In this document: in pieces, positions 34,541 to 44,211 of the stretch
Layout of the letters: the number at the start of each line of letters is the position of its first letter
How positions within the stretch are numbered: position 1 is the first letter of the stretch
Source: Burkholderiaceae bacterium
GTDB lineage: Bacteria > Pseudomonadota > Gammaproteobacteria > Burkholderiales > Burkholderiaceae_E
Direction: 5' to 3'
Length of the DNA stretch: 64,000 nucleotides
Assembly: GCA_021166725.1 (NCBI GenBank)
Contig: JAJPES010000048.1
Location: 1-64,000 of the forward strand
Made by a program: the position numbers and the translations under genes
The notes under the pieces: generated by a model
The model's input: only the letters and a program-made list of their open reading frames with translations
What the model was told of the DNA's origin: nothing
Database searches by the model: none

Positions 34541-35523
34541 TGCCGGTGAACGCGCGCCGGTTGCTGCCCTGCGCGCTCGTCGCGCTGCTCGCGCTCGCTG
34601 CGCTGCCGCTGGTCGGCAGTCTGCCGACGTGGGCCACGCTGACCGTCGCGGGCCTGGCGATGGGAATGATCGTCTTCATCATCGCCTCGGGGCTGACGCT
34701 CGTCTTCGGCCTGATGGACGTGCTGAATTTCGGCCACGGCGTGTTCATCGCCTTCGGCGCCTTCGTCGCGATGTCGGTGCTCGCGCCGCTGGGCGCGTGG
34801 ACCGAATCGGCGTCGCTCGCGGCCAACCTCGGCGCGATCGCGCTGGCGATGCTCGCCGCGATGGCGGTGGCAGCGGCGATCGGCGTAGTGTTCGAGCGGC
34901 TGATCGTGCGCCCGGTCTATGGAAATCACCTGAAGCAGATTTTGATCACGATGGGCGGGATGATCATCGGCGAGGAGTTGATCAAGGTCATCTGGGGCCC
35001 GCAGCAGATTCCGCTGCCGCTGCCGGCGGCGCTGCGCGGCGCCTATTTGATCGGCGACGCGGCGATCGAGAAATACCGGCTGCTCGCTGTCGTCGTCGGC
35101 CTCGTCGTGTTCCTCGCGCTGCTCTTCGTGCTCGAGCGCACGAAGATCGGCCTGCTGATCCGCGCCGGCGTGCAGGATCGCGAGATGGTCGAGAGCCTCG
35201 GCTACCGCATCCGGCGGTTGTTCGTCGGCGTGTTCGTCGTCGGTTCGGCGCTCGCCGGTCTGGGCGGCGTGATGTGGGGCCTGTACCAGCAAAGCGTCGT
35301 GCCGCAGATGGGCGCGCAGGTGAACATCCTGATCTTCATCGTGATCATCATCGGCGGGCTGGGCTCGACCACCGGCTGCTTCGTCGGCGCGCTGCTGGTC
35401 GGGCTGATGGCGAACTACACCGGCTTTCTCGCGCCGAAGGTGGCGCTGTTCTCGAACATCCTGCTGATGATGGCGATCCTGCTGTGGCGGCCGCAAGGGC
35501 TGTTCCCGGTGGCGCGGCGCTGA
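34540..35523 (+). CDS. ABC transporter permease, LivH type
   Basis: A 327-aa integral membrane protein with about eight helices. The family segments GMIVFIIASGLTLVFGLMDVLNFGHG, MGGMIIGEELIKVIWGPQ and the EAA-like loop RAGVQDREMVESLGYRIRRLF are visible. A final NILLMMAILLWRPQGLF is typical of LivH. The ATG shares a base with the stop of the preceding ATPase gene. Confidence 0.92.
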   Translation: MPVNARRLLPCALVALLALAALPLVGSLPTWATLTVAGLAMGMIVFIIASGLTLVFGLMDVLNFGHGVFIAFGAFVAMSVLAPLGAWTESASLAANLGAIALAMLAAMAVAAAIGVVFERLIVRPVYGNHLKQILITMGGMIIGEELIKVIWGPQQIPLPLPAALRGAYLIGDAAIEKYRLLAVVVGLVVFLALLFVLERTKIGLLIRAGVQDREMVESLGYRIRRLFVGVFVVGSALAGLGGVMWGLYQQSVVPQMGAQVNILIFIVIIIGGLGSTTGCFVGALLVGLMANYTGFLAPKVALFSNILLMMAILLWRPQGLFPVARR

Positions 35524-35536
35524 CGGGTTCGAGGCG

Positions 35537-36613
35537 ATGATCCGCACGCTCCTCTCGGGCGACTATCCGCGCAGCCGCCTCGTGGCGGTGATTCTCGTGG
35601 CGATCGTGCTCGTGCTGCTGCTCGTGCCCTTCGTGTTTCCCGGCGCACGCTCGCTGTCGGTGGCGGCGAAGGTGCTCGTCTTCGTGCTGCTGGTGGCGAG
35701 CTACGACCTGCTGCTCGGCTACACCGGCATCGTGTCGTTCGCGCACACGATGTTCTTCGGCATCGGCGCCTACGGCGTGGCGATCGCCAGCACGCGGATG
35801 GGTCCGGGCTGGGACGCGATCGCCGTCGGCATCGCGCTCGCGCTCGTGGTCTCGGCGCTGCTCGCCTTCGCGATCGGCCTGTTCAGCCTGCGCGTGAAGG
35901 CGATCTTCTTCGCGATGATCACGCTTGCCGTCGCGGCCGCGTTCCAGACGCTCGCCTCGCAGTTGTCCCGGTTCACCGGCGGCGAGGACGGGCTGAGTTT
36001 CAAGGTGCCCGAAGTGCTGCAGCCGTCCTTCGAGCCGTTCGAAGACACGGTGCTCGGCGCGTCGATCGACGGTCGCTTCCTCACCTATTACCTGGTGTTC
36101 TTCTCGGTGCTCGTGCTGTTCCTCGTCATGCTGCGCATCGTCAACTCGCCGTTCGGCCGCGTGCTGCAGGCGATCCGCGAGAACGACTTCCGCGCCGAGG
36201 CGATCGGCTATCGCACGGTCGTCTTCCGCACGGTGTCCTCCGTGCTCGGCGCGCTGTTCGCCACGCTCGCCGGCGCATTGCTCGCGATCTGGCTGCGCTA
36301 CAACGGCCCCGACACGTCGCTGTCCTTCGAGATCATGATCGACATCCTGCTGATCGTCGTCATCGGCGGCATGGGGACGATGTACGGCGCGGTGATCGGC
36401 AGCGCGATCTTCGTGCTCGCGCAGAGCTACCTTCAGGACCTTATGCGGCTGGTGTCCGGGGCGCTGGAGCCGGTGCCGATCGCGGCGGCGCTGTTTTCGC
36501 CCGATCGCTGGCTGCTGTGGCTCGGGCTGCTGTTCGTGCTTTCGGTCTATTACTTCCCGACCGGCATCGTCGGTCGATTGCGCGCGCGGGCGATCGCGCG
36601 GACGCTGCGATGA
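35537..36613 (+). CDS. ABC transporter permease, LivM type
   Basis: A 358-aa permease with eight to ten hydrophobic helices, the LivM signature YDLLLGYTGIVSFAHTMFFGIGAYG, the coupling loop GRVLQAIRENDFRAEAIGYRTVVFR, and a terminal IGGMGTMYGAVIGSAIFVLAQSYLQD segment. It pairs with the LivH-type permease to form the membrane channel. Its stop overlaps the enoyl-CoA hydratase start (ATGA). Confidence 0.92.
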   Translation: MIRTLLSGDYPRSRLVAVILVAIVLVLLLVPFVFPGARSLSVAAKVLVFVLLVASYDLLLGYTGIVSFAHTMFFGIGAYGVAIASTRMGPGWDAIAVGIALALVVSALLAFAIGLFSLRVKAIFFAMITLAVAAAFQTLASQLSRFTGGEDGLSFKVPEVLQPSFEPFEDTVLGASIDGRFLTYYLVFFSVLVLFLVMLRIVNSPFGRVLQAIRENDFRAEAIGYRTVVFRTVSSVLGALFATLAGALLAIWLRYNGPDTSLSFEIMIDILLIVVIGGMGTMYGAVIGSAIFVLAQSYLQDLMRLVSGALEPVPIAAALFSPDRWLLWLGLLFVLSVYYFPTGIVGRLRARAIARTLR

Positions 36614-37404
36614 GCGCGACGGCTGCATCGGTGCGGCTGGTTCATGCCGGGGCGATCTCCACGGTGACGCTGGCGCGCGCCTCGATGGGCAACGCGCTCG
36701 TTCCGGACCTGCTGCTCGACCTGTGCGTCTCGCTCGAGGAGGTCGGACGTCGTGACGAGACGCGCGTCGTGTTGCTCGCTGCCGAAGGCGAGTCGTTCTC
36801 GATCGGCGCCGACCTTCGCCGCCTTGCACGCGAGATGCAGGGTGCGGCGCTCGCCAGCTATTCGGCCGAGTACGTGGGATTGCTGAACCAGGCGATCGTT
36901 TCGTTGCTGCGCCTGCCGCAGCCGATCGTAGGCGTGGTGCATGGGGCGGTGGCCGGCGCAGCGATCGGGCTCGTGCTCGGCTGCGACGTCGTCGTCGCCG
37001 CGCACGACTGCCGCTTCGATCCGCAATATGCGCGCGCGGGCTTCGCACCCGACGGCGGCTGGACCGCGCTGCTGCCGCAGGTCGTGGGCCGGCGGCGCGC
37101 CGCGGCGTGCCTGCTGCTCGATCGCGCCCTGCAGGCCGACGAAGCGCTCGCCTGCGGGCTGGTCACGCAGTTGACCGTGCGCGAAGGCGTGGTCGAGCTC
37201 GCCCGCGATATCGCGCGGCGCATCGCTGCGGCGCCGCGCACGACGGTCTACGAAGGCAAGCGCCTGCTCGCCGGGGATCTCGACGCGATCGAGCAGGCGC
37301 TCGAAGCGGAGCGCGAGCGCTTCGTCGCCACCGTGAGCGGCGCCGATGCCCGCGAGGGGCTGGCACGCTTCCTCGACTCCTGCGCGTCGTATCCCGGCGC
37401 GTGA
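36610..37404 (+). CDS. Enoyl-CoA hydratase/isomerase family protein
   Basis: A 264-aa crotonase-fold protein: GNALVPDLLLDLC, the oxyanion-hole segment SFSIGADLRRL, and GVVHGAVAGAAIGLVLGCDVVVAAHDCRFDPQYARAGFAPDGGWTALLPQVVG. In place of the catalytic Glu pair of true hydratases I see GAAIGL and PDGGW, so isomerase or other crotonase chemistry is possible. It is translationally coupled to the transporter genes, which suggests its substrate comes from the imported compound. Confidence 0.87.
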   Translation: MSATAASVRLVHAGAISTVTLARASMGNALVPDLLLDLCVSLEEVGRRDETRVVLLAAEGESFSIGADLRRLAREMQGAALASYSAEYVGLLNQAIVSLLRLPQPIVGVVHGAVAGAAIGLVLGCDVVVAAHDCRFDPQYARAGFAPDGGWTALLPQVVGRRRAAACLLLDRALQADEALACGLVTQLTVREGVVELARDIARRIAAAPRTTVYEGKRLLAGDLDAIEQALEAERERFVATVSGADAREGLARFLDSCASYPGA

Positions 37405-37579
37405 TGCGCGCCGGCATGCGCCTGCGCACGCGGGCGCGCGCGGCCCGCAGCCCCGCACACGGAAACGCCCGCTTTCGCAGCTCGCCGGTGCCGTGGACGC
37501 GGTGTCGGGGGCACTGCGGGCTTCGTCGAGCCGTTGCGCGAGAATGGCCGGCAGCTTACGTCTTCCGCCGGAGGTTTCG

Positions 37580-39151
37580 ATGCAGATTGCGTCCGCAACC
37601 CGAGCGAGCGTGCGCGAGCCGCGCATTCGTTTCCCTCACGTCGCCCGCGGCGCAGGCAGCGCGCTCGCCGCCGGCGCTGCGCTGGCCGCCAGCGGCGCTG
37701 CGCTCGCGGTCGGCCCCGTGCCGCCGATCGACACGTTGACCGCCACCGAAGCGGTCCGGGCGGTCTGCGAGGGGCGCTTCGACAGCCAGTCGCTGATGCA
37801 TGCCTACCTGAAGCGCGCACGTGCCCGTCCCGACCTGAACGCGTTCATCACGCTGGACGAAGCGCCCGCGCTGCGCGCCGCGAGCGCCGCGGACACTTCG
37901 CGCAGCGCGCGCGGCAAGTGCCTGCCGCTCGACGGACTGCCGATCGTCGTCAAGGACAACATCCACGTGGCCGGCTTGCGCAGCACCGCAGGCACGCCGG
38001 CGCTGAAGGACTTCGAGCCGCCCGTCGATGCGCCGGTCGTGCGCAAGCTGCGCGATGCCGGTGCGATCGTGATGGGCAAGACGAACATGCACGAACTCGC
38101 CTTCGGCATCAGCGGCTACAACACGGCGTTCAAGACCGGCGAGTCGTACGGCGTGCGCAATGCCTACGATCCGACGCGGATGGCGGGAGGGTCGTCGTCC
38201 GGCAACGGCGCGGCAATCGGCGCACGCATCGCTCCGGCGGGAATCGGCACCGACACCGGAGGGTCGGTTCGCATTCCGTGCGCGTTCAACGGATGCGCGG
38301 CGCTGCGGCCTACCGTGGGTCGCTATTCGCAGATGGGCATCGAGCCGATTTCGCATACGCGCGACACCGCCGGGCCGATGGCGGTGTCGATGCAGGACGT
38401 CGAGCTGCTCGACCGCGTGATCACCGGCGATGCGCCGGTGCAGGCCGCCGATCCCGCGGGCGTGCGCCTCGGCGTGGTCGCGCCGCTGTACGCGGATCTC
38501 GACGCCGATACGCGCGCCGCAATGGACGGCGCACTGGCCAGGCTGCGCGCCGCAGGCGTCACGCTGATCGACGTCGAGATGCCGCAGTTGATGGAGCTCG
38601 CCGGCAAGGTCGGCTTTCCGCTGGCGCTGTTCGAGGCGCACGACGACGTGGCCGGGTACCTGAAGTACTACTCGACGGGGGTCACGCTCGAGCAACTCGC
38701 CGAGCAGATCGCCAGCCCCGACGTCAAGAGCACCTTCGAGAACCTGGTGCTGCCGCGCAAGTTGCCGGGCCCCGACGGCACGACGATCGATGCCCGGCCG
38801 GTCTACGAAGCCGCGATGCGCGACGCGCGTCCGGCACTGCAGAGGCTCTACGCGGACACTTTCGCGCAGCACCGGCTCGACGGGATCGTCTTTCCGACGG
38901 TACCGGCGGTGGCGATGCCGGCCGGCCCGGAATCGAGCAGCATCGAGAACTTCGTGCGCTATATCCGCAACACCGATCCGGGCAGCGATGCCGGAGTGCC
39001 GGGGATCACGCTGCCGGTGGCGCTCGGCGAGACGACGCGGCTGCCGGTCGGCGTCGAGGTCGACGGGCCGGCCGGCAGCGACCGGCGTCTCGTCGCTATC
39101 GGGATGGCGCTGGAGAACGTGTTCGGCCGCCTCGCGCCGCCGGGACGGTGA
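37580..39151 (+). CDS. Amidase-signature family hydrolase with signal peptide
   Basis: A 523-aa protein behind GGAGG. An N-terminal Ala-rich signal-like segment (residues 25-45) suggests export. The amidase-signature triad is complete: Lys in IVVKDNIHVAGL, cis-Ser in AGGSSSGNGAAIG, and nucleophile Ser in GTDTGGSVRIP. It resembles indoleacetamide/mandelamide hydrolases. Position after the ABC transporter and crotonase suggests that an amide is split in the periplasm before uptake; that is inference. Confidence 0.9.
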   Translation: MQIASATRASVREPRIRFPHVARGAGSALAAGAALAASGAALAVGPVPPIDTLTATEAVRAVCEGRFDSQSLMHAYLKRARARPDLNAFITLDEAPALRAASAADTSRSARGKCLPLDGLPIVVKDNIHVAGLRSTAGTPALKDFEPPVDAPVVRKLRDAGAIVMGKTNMHELAFGISGYNTAFKTGESYGVRNAYDPTRMAGGSSSGNGAAIGARIAPAGIGTDTGGSVRIPCAFNGCAALRPTVGRYSQMGIEPISHTRDTAGPMAVSMQDVELLDRVITGDAPVQAADPAGVRLGVVAPLYADLDADTRAAMDGALARLRAAGVTLIDVEMPQLMELAGKVGFPLALFEAHDDVAGYLKYYSTGVTLEQLAEQIASPDVKSTFENLVLPRKLPGPDGTTIDARPVYEAAMRDARPALQRLYADTFAQHRLDGIVFPTVPAVAMPAGPESSSIENFVRYIRNTDPGSDAGVPGITLPVALGETTRLPVGVEVDGPAGSDRRLVAIGMALENVFGRLAPPGR

Positions 39152-39195
39152 GCGGGAACGGCGCGCGCCGGGTTCGGCAAACGATGCGCAGGGCG

Positions 39196-39212
39196 CGCCC
39201 CGCTTCGCGGGG
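39196..39212. terminator. Short GC hairpin between convergent genes
   Basis: GCCCCGC-TTC-GCGGGG lies between the convergent amidase gene and the cytochrome gene, 45 bases after the amidase stop. The stem is strong but lacks a T-run. Confidence 0.4.
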
Positions 39213-39220
39213 GGCGACGC

Positions 39221-39847
39221 CTACTGGACCGCGGCGATCATGTACGCGACGGCATTGCGCACTTCGGCGTCGGTGAGCTTGGCGTTGCCGCCGCGCGGCG
39301 GCATCGCACGAATGCCTTCGATCGCGTGCTTGTCGAGGACGGCGACGCCCTGCTCGAGGCGCGGCTTCCATGCGGCCTTGTCGCCGTGCTTCGGCGCGCC
39401 GGCCACGCCCGTTTCGTGGCAGACGCCGCAGGTCGCCTTGTAGATCTTTTCGCCGGCGGCGAGGTCGGCGCCGCCCGCTGCCTGCTGAGACGCAGCCCCG
39501 CCGGCGGCCGGAGTCGAGGCGGCAGCAGTCGGTGCAGGCGCGGCAGCGGCGGGAGCGGGTGCAGCAGTGGCAGCGGCCGGCGCGGCAGCGGGCGCAGCGC
39601 CGCCGGTCGCCGCGGGTGCGCTGCCTTGCGCGCCAGCGGCCGCTTCGACTTCGAGCCGACCGATCGGTTGCAGTCTCCTGGCGATCGCTTCGGCCGTCAT
39701 GGCGTCGGCGCCGGTGCCGGTTCGCTTCGTAGTCTGCACGTAGGTGGCGATCAGCGTGATGACGACGATCGGGACGAGGAACGAAAGAACGACGACGACG
39801 ATCAACTGACGCGGAGTGTTGATGAAGGACTGATGGTCGTCGCTCAT
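39221..39847 (-). CDS. Membrane-anchored c5-type cytochrome c with Ala/Pro linker
   Basis: A 208-aa protein behind AGAGGAGA. An N-terminal membrane helix (RQLIVVVVLSFLVPIVVITLIATYV) is followed by a low-complexity Ala/Pro/Thr linker of about 60 residues (about 75-130). The cytochrome domain has one CGVCH heme site and a Met ligand in IRAMPPRGG. This is the cytochrome c5/CycB-like type found beside terminal oxidases in betaproteobacteria. It is divergent from the oxidase genes. Confidence 0.9.
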   Translation of the reverse strand: MSDDHQSFINTPRQLIVVVVLSFLVPIVVITLIATYVQTTKRTGTGADAMTAEAIARRLQPIGRLEVEAAAGAQGSAPAATGGAAPAAAPAAATAAPAPAAAAPAPTAAASTPAAGGAASQQAAGGADLAAGEKIYKATCGVCHETGVAGAPKHGDKAAWKPRLEQGVAVLDKHAIEGIRAMPPRGGNAKLTDAEVRNAVAYMIAAVQ

Positions 39848-40028
39848 GCCTGCGTCTCCTCTCGGTATTCGGAGCGGGGGATTATAGCCGCGGGGGTGTG
39901 CGCGTCGGTCGGTGGCTCGGTCGGCCGCCTCCGGCATTGCGCGTCATCCTCGCTCCCGATCAAGTGACCGGTGGGGGCCGGGCTCGCGGGCACCCGGCTT
40001 GCGGGCGGGTGCGCCCGGAGCTTGTGCC

Positions 40029-40961
40029 ATGAACGCGCTCGACGGGCCCCAATCCGCGCTTGCGCCTGCCGGACCCGAGGCGCACGACATCGCACGTACC
40101 GCCTGGATGCTGTTCGGCGGCGCTGCGCTGATCTTCGTGCTGGTGATGGTGCTCGTCGCGATCGCGATATCGAGACGGCCCCGTTGGCTGTCGTCCCGCT
40201 CGACCGTCGTCGTCGGCGGCTTCCTCTTTCCGTTGGTCGTGCTCAGCGCGCTGCTCGTCGACTCGCTGCTGGGGGTGCAGCCACGCCTGCTCGCGTCGGT
40301 CGTGCGACCGGAACTCGTCGTGGAGATCGTCGGCGAGCAGTGGTGGTGGCGCGTTGCGTATCTCGACGATCGCGAGCAGCCGGAGTTCGCCACTGCCAAC
40401 GAGATCCGCGTTCCGGTGGGCGTGCCGGTCGAACTGCGGCTGAAGACCGCGGACGTGCTGCACAGCTTCTGGGTCCCTCCGCTGGCCGGCAAGCTCGACA
40501 TGGTCCCGGGCAGGACGAACCGCTTCGTGATCCTGGCCGATCGGGTGGGATCGTGGCGGGGCCAATGCGCCGAGTACTGCGGTGCGGCGCACGCGCACAT
40601 GGCGCTGTACGTGATCGCCCGCCCGGCGTCCGAGTTCGAGCAGTGGCGACGCGGACAGCGAGCCGATGCGAGCGTCGCTGCCGGTTCGCATGACGCGGGC
40701 CGCGCGGTCTTCGAGGCGAACTGCGCGGTCTGCCATACCGTGCGGGGCACCGACGCAACGGGTGTGCGCGGACCCGACCTGACCCACGTGGCGAGTCGCA
40801 CGTCGATCGGCGCCGGCGTCCTGCCGAACGATTTCTCTTCGTTCGAGCGATGGATCTCATCGAACCAGCATTTGAAGCCCGGGAACCTGATGCCCGCCTT
40901 CGATCAACTCACGCAGGACGAACTGCGCTCCGTGGCCGCCTACCTCGCGGACCTCGATTGA
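40029..40961 (+). CDS. Cytochrome c oxidase subunit II fused to cytochrome c (caa3 type)
   Basis: A 310-aa protein with two N-terminal membrane helices (residues 25-50 and 60-80), the aromatic electron-entry stretch EQWWWRVAY, and CuA ligands in the His of DVLHSFWVP and GQCAEYCGAAHAHM (two Cys, His, Met). A fused cytochrome c domain follows, with CAVCH near residue 236 and a Met in GNLMPAF. This makes it a caa3-type subunit II that can take electrons straight from cytochrome c or a quinol-cytochrome partner. It sits one base before the subunit I gene. Confidence 0.94.
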   Translation: MNALDGPQSALAPAGPEAHDIARTAWMLFGGAALIFVLVMVLVAIAISRRPRWLSSRSTVVVGGFLFPLVVLSALLVDSLLGVQPRLLASVVRPELVVEIVGEQWWWRVAYLDDREQPEFATANEIRVPVGVPVELRLKTADVLHSFWVPPLAGKLDMVPGRTNRFVILADRVGSWRGQCAEYCGAAHAHMALYVIARPASEFEQWRRGQRADASVAAGSHDAGRAVFEANCAVCHTVRGTDATGVRGPDLTHVASRTSIGAGVLPNDFSSFERWISSNQHLKPGNLMPAFDQLTQDELRSVAAYLADLD

Positions 40962-40962
40962 C

Positions 40963-43467
40963 ATGGCGTCGTTGCCGCATCGGGGACTGCGTCCGTCGGA
41001 AGAGCTCGACGAGCTGCGACGCATCTGGGCGGCGCCGCGAGGCCTGGGCTTCCTGACCGTCATCAACAACAACTACATCGGCACCTTCTACCTCGGCGCT
41101 GCGCTGCTGTTCTTCGTGCTCGCCGGATTGCTCGCGCTCCTGATGCGCGTGCAGCTCGCGGTACCCGCGAACGACCTGATCGGTCCCGACCTGTACAACC
41201 AGCTGTTCACGATGCACGGGACGATGATGATGTTCCTGTTCGCCGTGCCCGCGGTCGAGGCGATGGGCGTCGTGCTGTTGCCGAACATGCTGGGCGCGCG
41301 GGACCTGCCGTTCCCGCGCCTGTCGGCCTTCGCGTTCTGGCTGTACTTCATCGGCGGGCTGGGTTTCTTCCTCAGCCTGTTCGCCGGCTGGGCTCCCGAC
41401 GGCGGCTGGTTCATGTATCCGCCGCTCACCGATGCGCGCTGGTCGCCGCGTGTGAACCAGGACTTCTGGCTGCTCGGCATCGGCTTCATCGAGATTTCGG
41501 CGATCGCCGGCGCCGTCGAGATCATCGTCGGCGTCCTGCGTACGCGCGCCCCCGGCATGACGCCGGGCTGCATCCCGGTCTTTGCGTGGGCGATGCTCGT
41601 GTTCGCGCTGATGATCGTGTTCGCTTTTCCGGCGGTGATCCTCGCCACCGGGCTGCTCGAGCTGCAGCGCGCCTTCGGCTGGCCGTTCTTCGATGCCGAG
41701 CGCGGCGGCGATCCGGTGCTGTGGCAGCACCTGTTCTGGTTCTTCGGGCACCCGGAGGTCTACATCATCTTCCTGCCCGCGGCGGGCATGGTCTCGATGA
41801 TGGTGCCCACGCTGGCGCAGCGACCGCTGGTCGGCTATCCGCTGGTCGTCCTCGCGCTGGTGGGCACCGGTTTCCTCAGCTTCGGGCTGTGGGTGCATCA
41901 CATGTTCGCCAGCGGCATTCCCCACATGTCGCTCGCCTATTTCCAGGCAGCGAGCACCGCGGTGGCGATCCCCAGCGGCATCCAGGTGTTCGCCTGGATC
42001 GCCACGCTCGCGTCGGGAAAGGTTCAGATGCGCACGGCGACGCTCTTCGTGCTCGGCTTTCTCTTCATTTTCGTCCTCGGCGGGCTGAGCGGCGTGATGG
42101 TGGCGGTAGTCCCCTTCGACTGGCAGGCGCACGACACCTATTTCATCGTCGCGCACCTTCATTACGTGCTGATCGGCGGAATGGTGTTCCCGCTGCTCGG
42201 CGCGCTCTACTACTGGGTGCCGCACGCGAGCCGTTTCGCGCTGTCGGAGCGGGTCGGACGCTGGGTCTTTGCGCTCACCTTCGTCGGCTTCAACGTCGCT
42301 TTCTTCCCGATGCACATCAGCGGACTCGCCGGCATGCCGCGGCGCGTCTACACCTATCCCGACGGACTCGGATGGGGGCCGTTGAATCTCGTATCGACCG
42401 TCGGCGCCTTCGTGCTGGCCGCCGGCATTGCGCTGCTTTTCGTCGACCTGGCGCGACGCTTCCGGCTCACGCTCGCAGATAGCGCCGGCAACGTGTGGAA
42501 CGCGGGCACGCTCGAATGGCTGCCGAGCGGCAATTACTCGAATCGCAGCATTCCGTTCGTGACCAGTCGCGAGCCGCTGTGGGACCAGCCCGGTCTGGCG
42601 CAGGACGTCGAGCAGGGTCGCTACTACCTGCCCGGTGCGCCCACCGGGGGACGAGAGACGCTGATCACGAGCGCTTTCGACGCAAGGCCGCAGTACCTGC
42701 TGCGCATGCCGATGCCCGGATGGGCGCCGCTCGTCGCCGCGGTGTTCCTCGCGGCGTTCTTCCTGCTGCTCACCGTGAAGCTGCTCGCCGCGGCCTTCGC
42801 TTGCGCGGCCATCGCGATCGGCGCGATCGTGCACTGGGCGTGGAATCTCGATCCGCCGCCGCTGCAGCGACCGGTCGCGATCGGAGGCGGATTCGAAGTA
42901 CCCGCCTACGTGAACGGATCGATGTCCCAGGCATGGTGGGGAACCGTCGTGCTGCAGTTCGTCGCCGCGTCGTTCTACGCCTGCGCGATCGCGTCGTACC
43001 TGTACCTGTGGACCGTTTCGCCGCAGCTCTGGCCGGCGTGCGCCACGCTGCCGGCGCTCTCGTTGCCGTCGATCGCCGCCGCGATGCTGGTCGCCGCCAG
43101 CGCTTGCTTCGGCTGGGCTAACCGGTCGATCCGCCGCGGCAGGCGATGGAGGTGCACGGCGGCGCTGGCGCTGGTCGTCGTGCTGCTGGCCGGTGGCTTC
43201 GCAGCGGAGTCGTATGCGCACCGCTCGCTCGATCCGGCGGCAACCGCGTACGGCGCCGCCGTCGCGCTGATGGTCGCGATCGCCGGCCTCTTCGTGGTGG
43301 CGGCCGCCTCGGGGACGATCTTCACGATCGCGCGCGCGTTGGCCGGTCGGCTGGACGCGACCCGGCGCGTCACCTTCGACAATGCGCGCCTGTTCTGCCA
43401 TTACACCGTCGCGCAGTCGCTCGTGGGGCTGGCGCTCGTGCACGGTTTTCCGCGCCTGGTCGGGTGA
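40963..43467 (+). CDS. Cytochrome c oxidase subunit I fused to a subunit III-like C-terminus
   Basis: An 834-aa protein. The first 520 residues are subunit I: heme a ligand His in LFTMHGTMMMF, HPEVY (CuB His, Glu and cross-linked Tyr), the His pair in WVHHMFASG, and heme a3/a ligands in AHDTYFIVAHLHYVLIGG. This fits the A1 group with the helix VI Glu. After a loop near 540-580 the C-terminal 250 residues have about six more helices and look like a degenerate subunit III (AWWGTVVLQFVAASFYA). Such I-III fusions are known in bacterial oxidases. It reduces O2 to water in the membrane. Confidence 0.92.
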   Translation: MASLPHRGLRPSEELDELRRIWAAPRGLGFLTVINNNYIGTFYLGAALLFFVLAGLLALLMRVQLAVPANDLIGPDLYNQLFTMHGTMMMFLFAVPAVEAMGVVLLPNMLGARDLPFPRLSAFAFWLYFIGGLGFFLSLFAGWAPDGGWFMYPPLTDARWSPRVNQDFWLLGIGFIEISAIAGAVEIIVGVLRTRAPGMTPGCIPVFAWAMLVFALMIVFAFPAVILATGLLELQRAFGWPFFDAERGGDPVLWQHLFWFFGHPEVYIIFLPAAGMVSMMVPTLAQRPLVGYPLVVLALVGTGFLSFGLWVHHMFASGIPHMSLAYFQAASTAVAIPSGIQVFAWIATLASGKVQMRTATLFVLGFLFIFVLGGLSGVMVAVVPFDWQAHDTYFIVAHLHYVLIGGMVFPLLGALYYWVPHASRFALSERVGRWVFALTFVGFNVAFFPMHISGLAGMPRRVYTYPDGLGWGPLNLVSTVGAFVLAAGIALLFVDLARRFRLTLADSAGNVWNAGTLEWLPSGNYSNRSIPFVTSREPLWDQPGLAQDVEQGRYYLPGAPTGGRETLITSAFDARPQYLLRMPMPGWAPLVAAVFLAAFFLLLTVKLLAAAFACAAIAIGAIVHWAWNLDPPPLQRPVAIGGGFEVPAYVNGSMSQAWWGTVVLQFVAASFYACAIASYLYLWTVSPQLWPACATLPALSLPSIAAAMLVAASACFGWANRSIRRGRRWRCTAALALVVVLLAGGFAAESYAHRSLDPAATAYGAAVALMVAIAGLFVVAAASGTIFTIARALAGRLDATRRVTFDNARLFCHYTVAQSLVGLALVHGFPRLVG

Positions 43468-43470
43468 GCG

Positions 43471-43770
43471 ATGGGCCTCGTCTCGCGATCGGCATGGCTC
43501 GCCTCGGGCATCGTCGTATGGGCGGCGCACTTCCTGGTGATCTACGGCTTCACCGCCCTAGCGTGCGCGCGTGGCTTCGTGCCGGCGATCCAGCCGGTGA
43601 TCGCCGGCGCCGGCGTCGTCGCCGTTGCGCTGCTGGCGTCGATCATCGCCCGCGGCTGGATGTCGCGCGCGCATTTCGAGCACTGGCTGTCGGCCGCGAT
43701 CGCGCTGCTCGCGCTCGTCGCCGTCGTCTACGAAACGATTCCGGCCTGGACTCTGGAGGCGTGCGCATGA
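43471..43770 (+). CDS. Small three-helix membrane protein in the oxidase operon
   Basis: A 99-aa protein with three hydrophobic segments (about 8-30, 42-62, 72-92). I do not recognise a family. It lies between the subunit I-III gene and a cytochrome c gene, 3 bases after the first and overlapping the second by 4. A small oxidase subunit (as subunit IV) or an assembly aid is likely from position only. Confidence 0.75.
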   Translation: MGLVSRSAWLASGIVVWAAHFLVIYGFTALACARGFVPAIQPVIAGAGVVAVALLASIIARGWMSRAHFEHWLSAAIALLALVAVVYETIPAWTLEACA

Positions 43771-44204
43771 ATCGTGCCGAGCGCGTCGCGTTGCGCGCTT
43801 CGTCCGCGCCGCGCTCGCGTGCGGCGCATACGCAGGCGCCACGGGCGTTCGCGCTGCTGGCGTTGGCGTTGGCGTTCGCGTTCGCGCTCGGCGCCTGCAG
43901 CGATCCTGCCCTGCAGCACCTGAGCGCGAGCGAGGCGAACGGGCGACTCCTGTTGCAGCAGTTCGGTTGCGGCGACTGCCACACGATTCCGGGCGTCGCG
44001 AACGCGCGCGGCAACGTCGGTCCGCCATTGACGCACGTGGCGCGGCGCGTCTACCTGGCCGGCCGTGTGCCGAACCGGCGCGAGACGATGGAGCAGTGGA
44101 TCCAGGATCCGAAGCGTTTCGATCCGCTGACGGAGATGCCCGATCTGCAGGTCGGCGAAGCACACGCGCGCGACATGGTCGCTTACCTGTACACGCTGCG
44201 TTGA
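43767..44204 (+). CDS. Lipoprotein-type cytochrome c
   Basis: A 145-aa protein behind GGAGG. A basic N-terminus and hydrophobic stretch end in a lipobox-like LGAC near residue 43, so it may be lipid-anchored. The heme site is CGDCH (GCGDCHTIPG) and the Met ligand is in TEMPDLQVG. It closely resembles the second heme domain of the next gene (GCVGCHVIPG, AMPDLGVG), which points to a local duplication. Confidence 0.88.
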   Translation: MNRAERVALRASSAPRSRAAHTQAPRAFALLALALAFAFALGACSDPALQHLSASEANGRLLLQQFGCGDCHTIPGVANARGNVGPPLTHVARRVYLAGRVPNRRETMEQWIQDPKRFDPLTEMPDLQVGEAHARDMVAYLYTLR

Positions 44205-44211
44205 CCACGCG

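Noticed and set aside
40909-43530. 873-codon minus-strand frame opposite cytochrome oxidase subunit I
   Set aside because: Composition is typical of the reverse complement of a GC-rich membrane-protein gene; no domain likeness.
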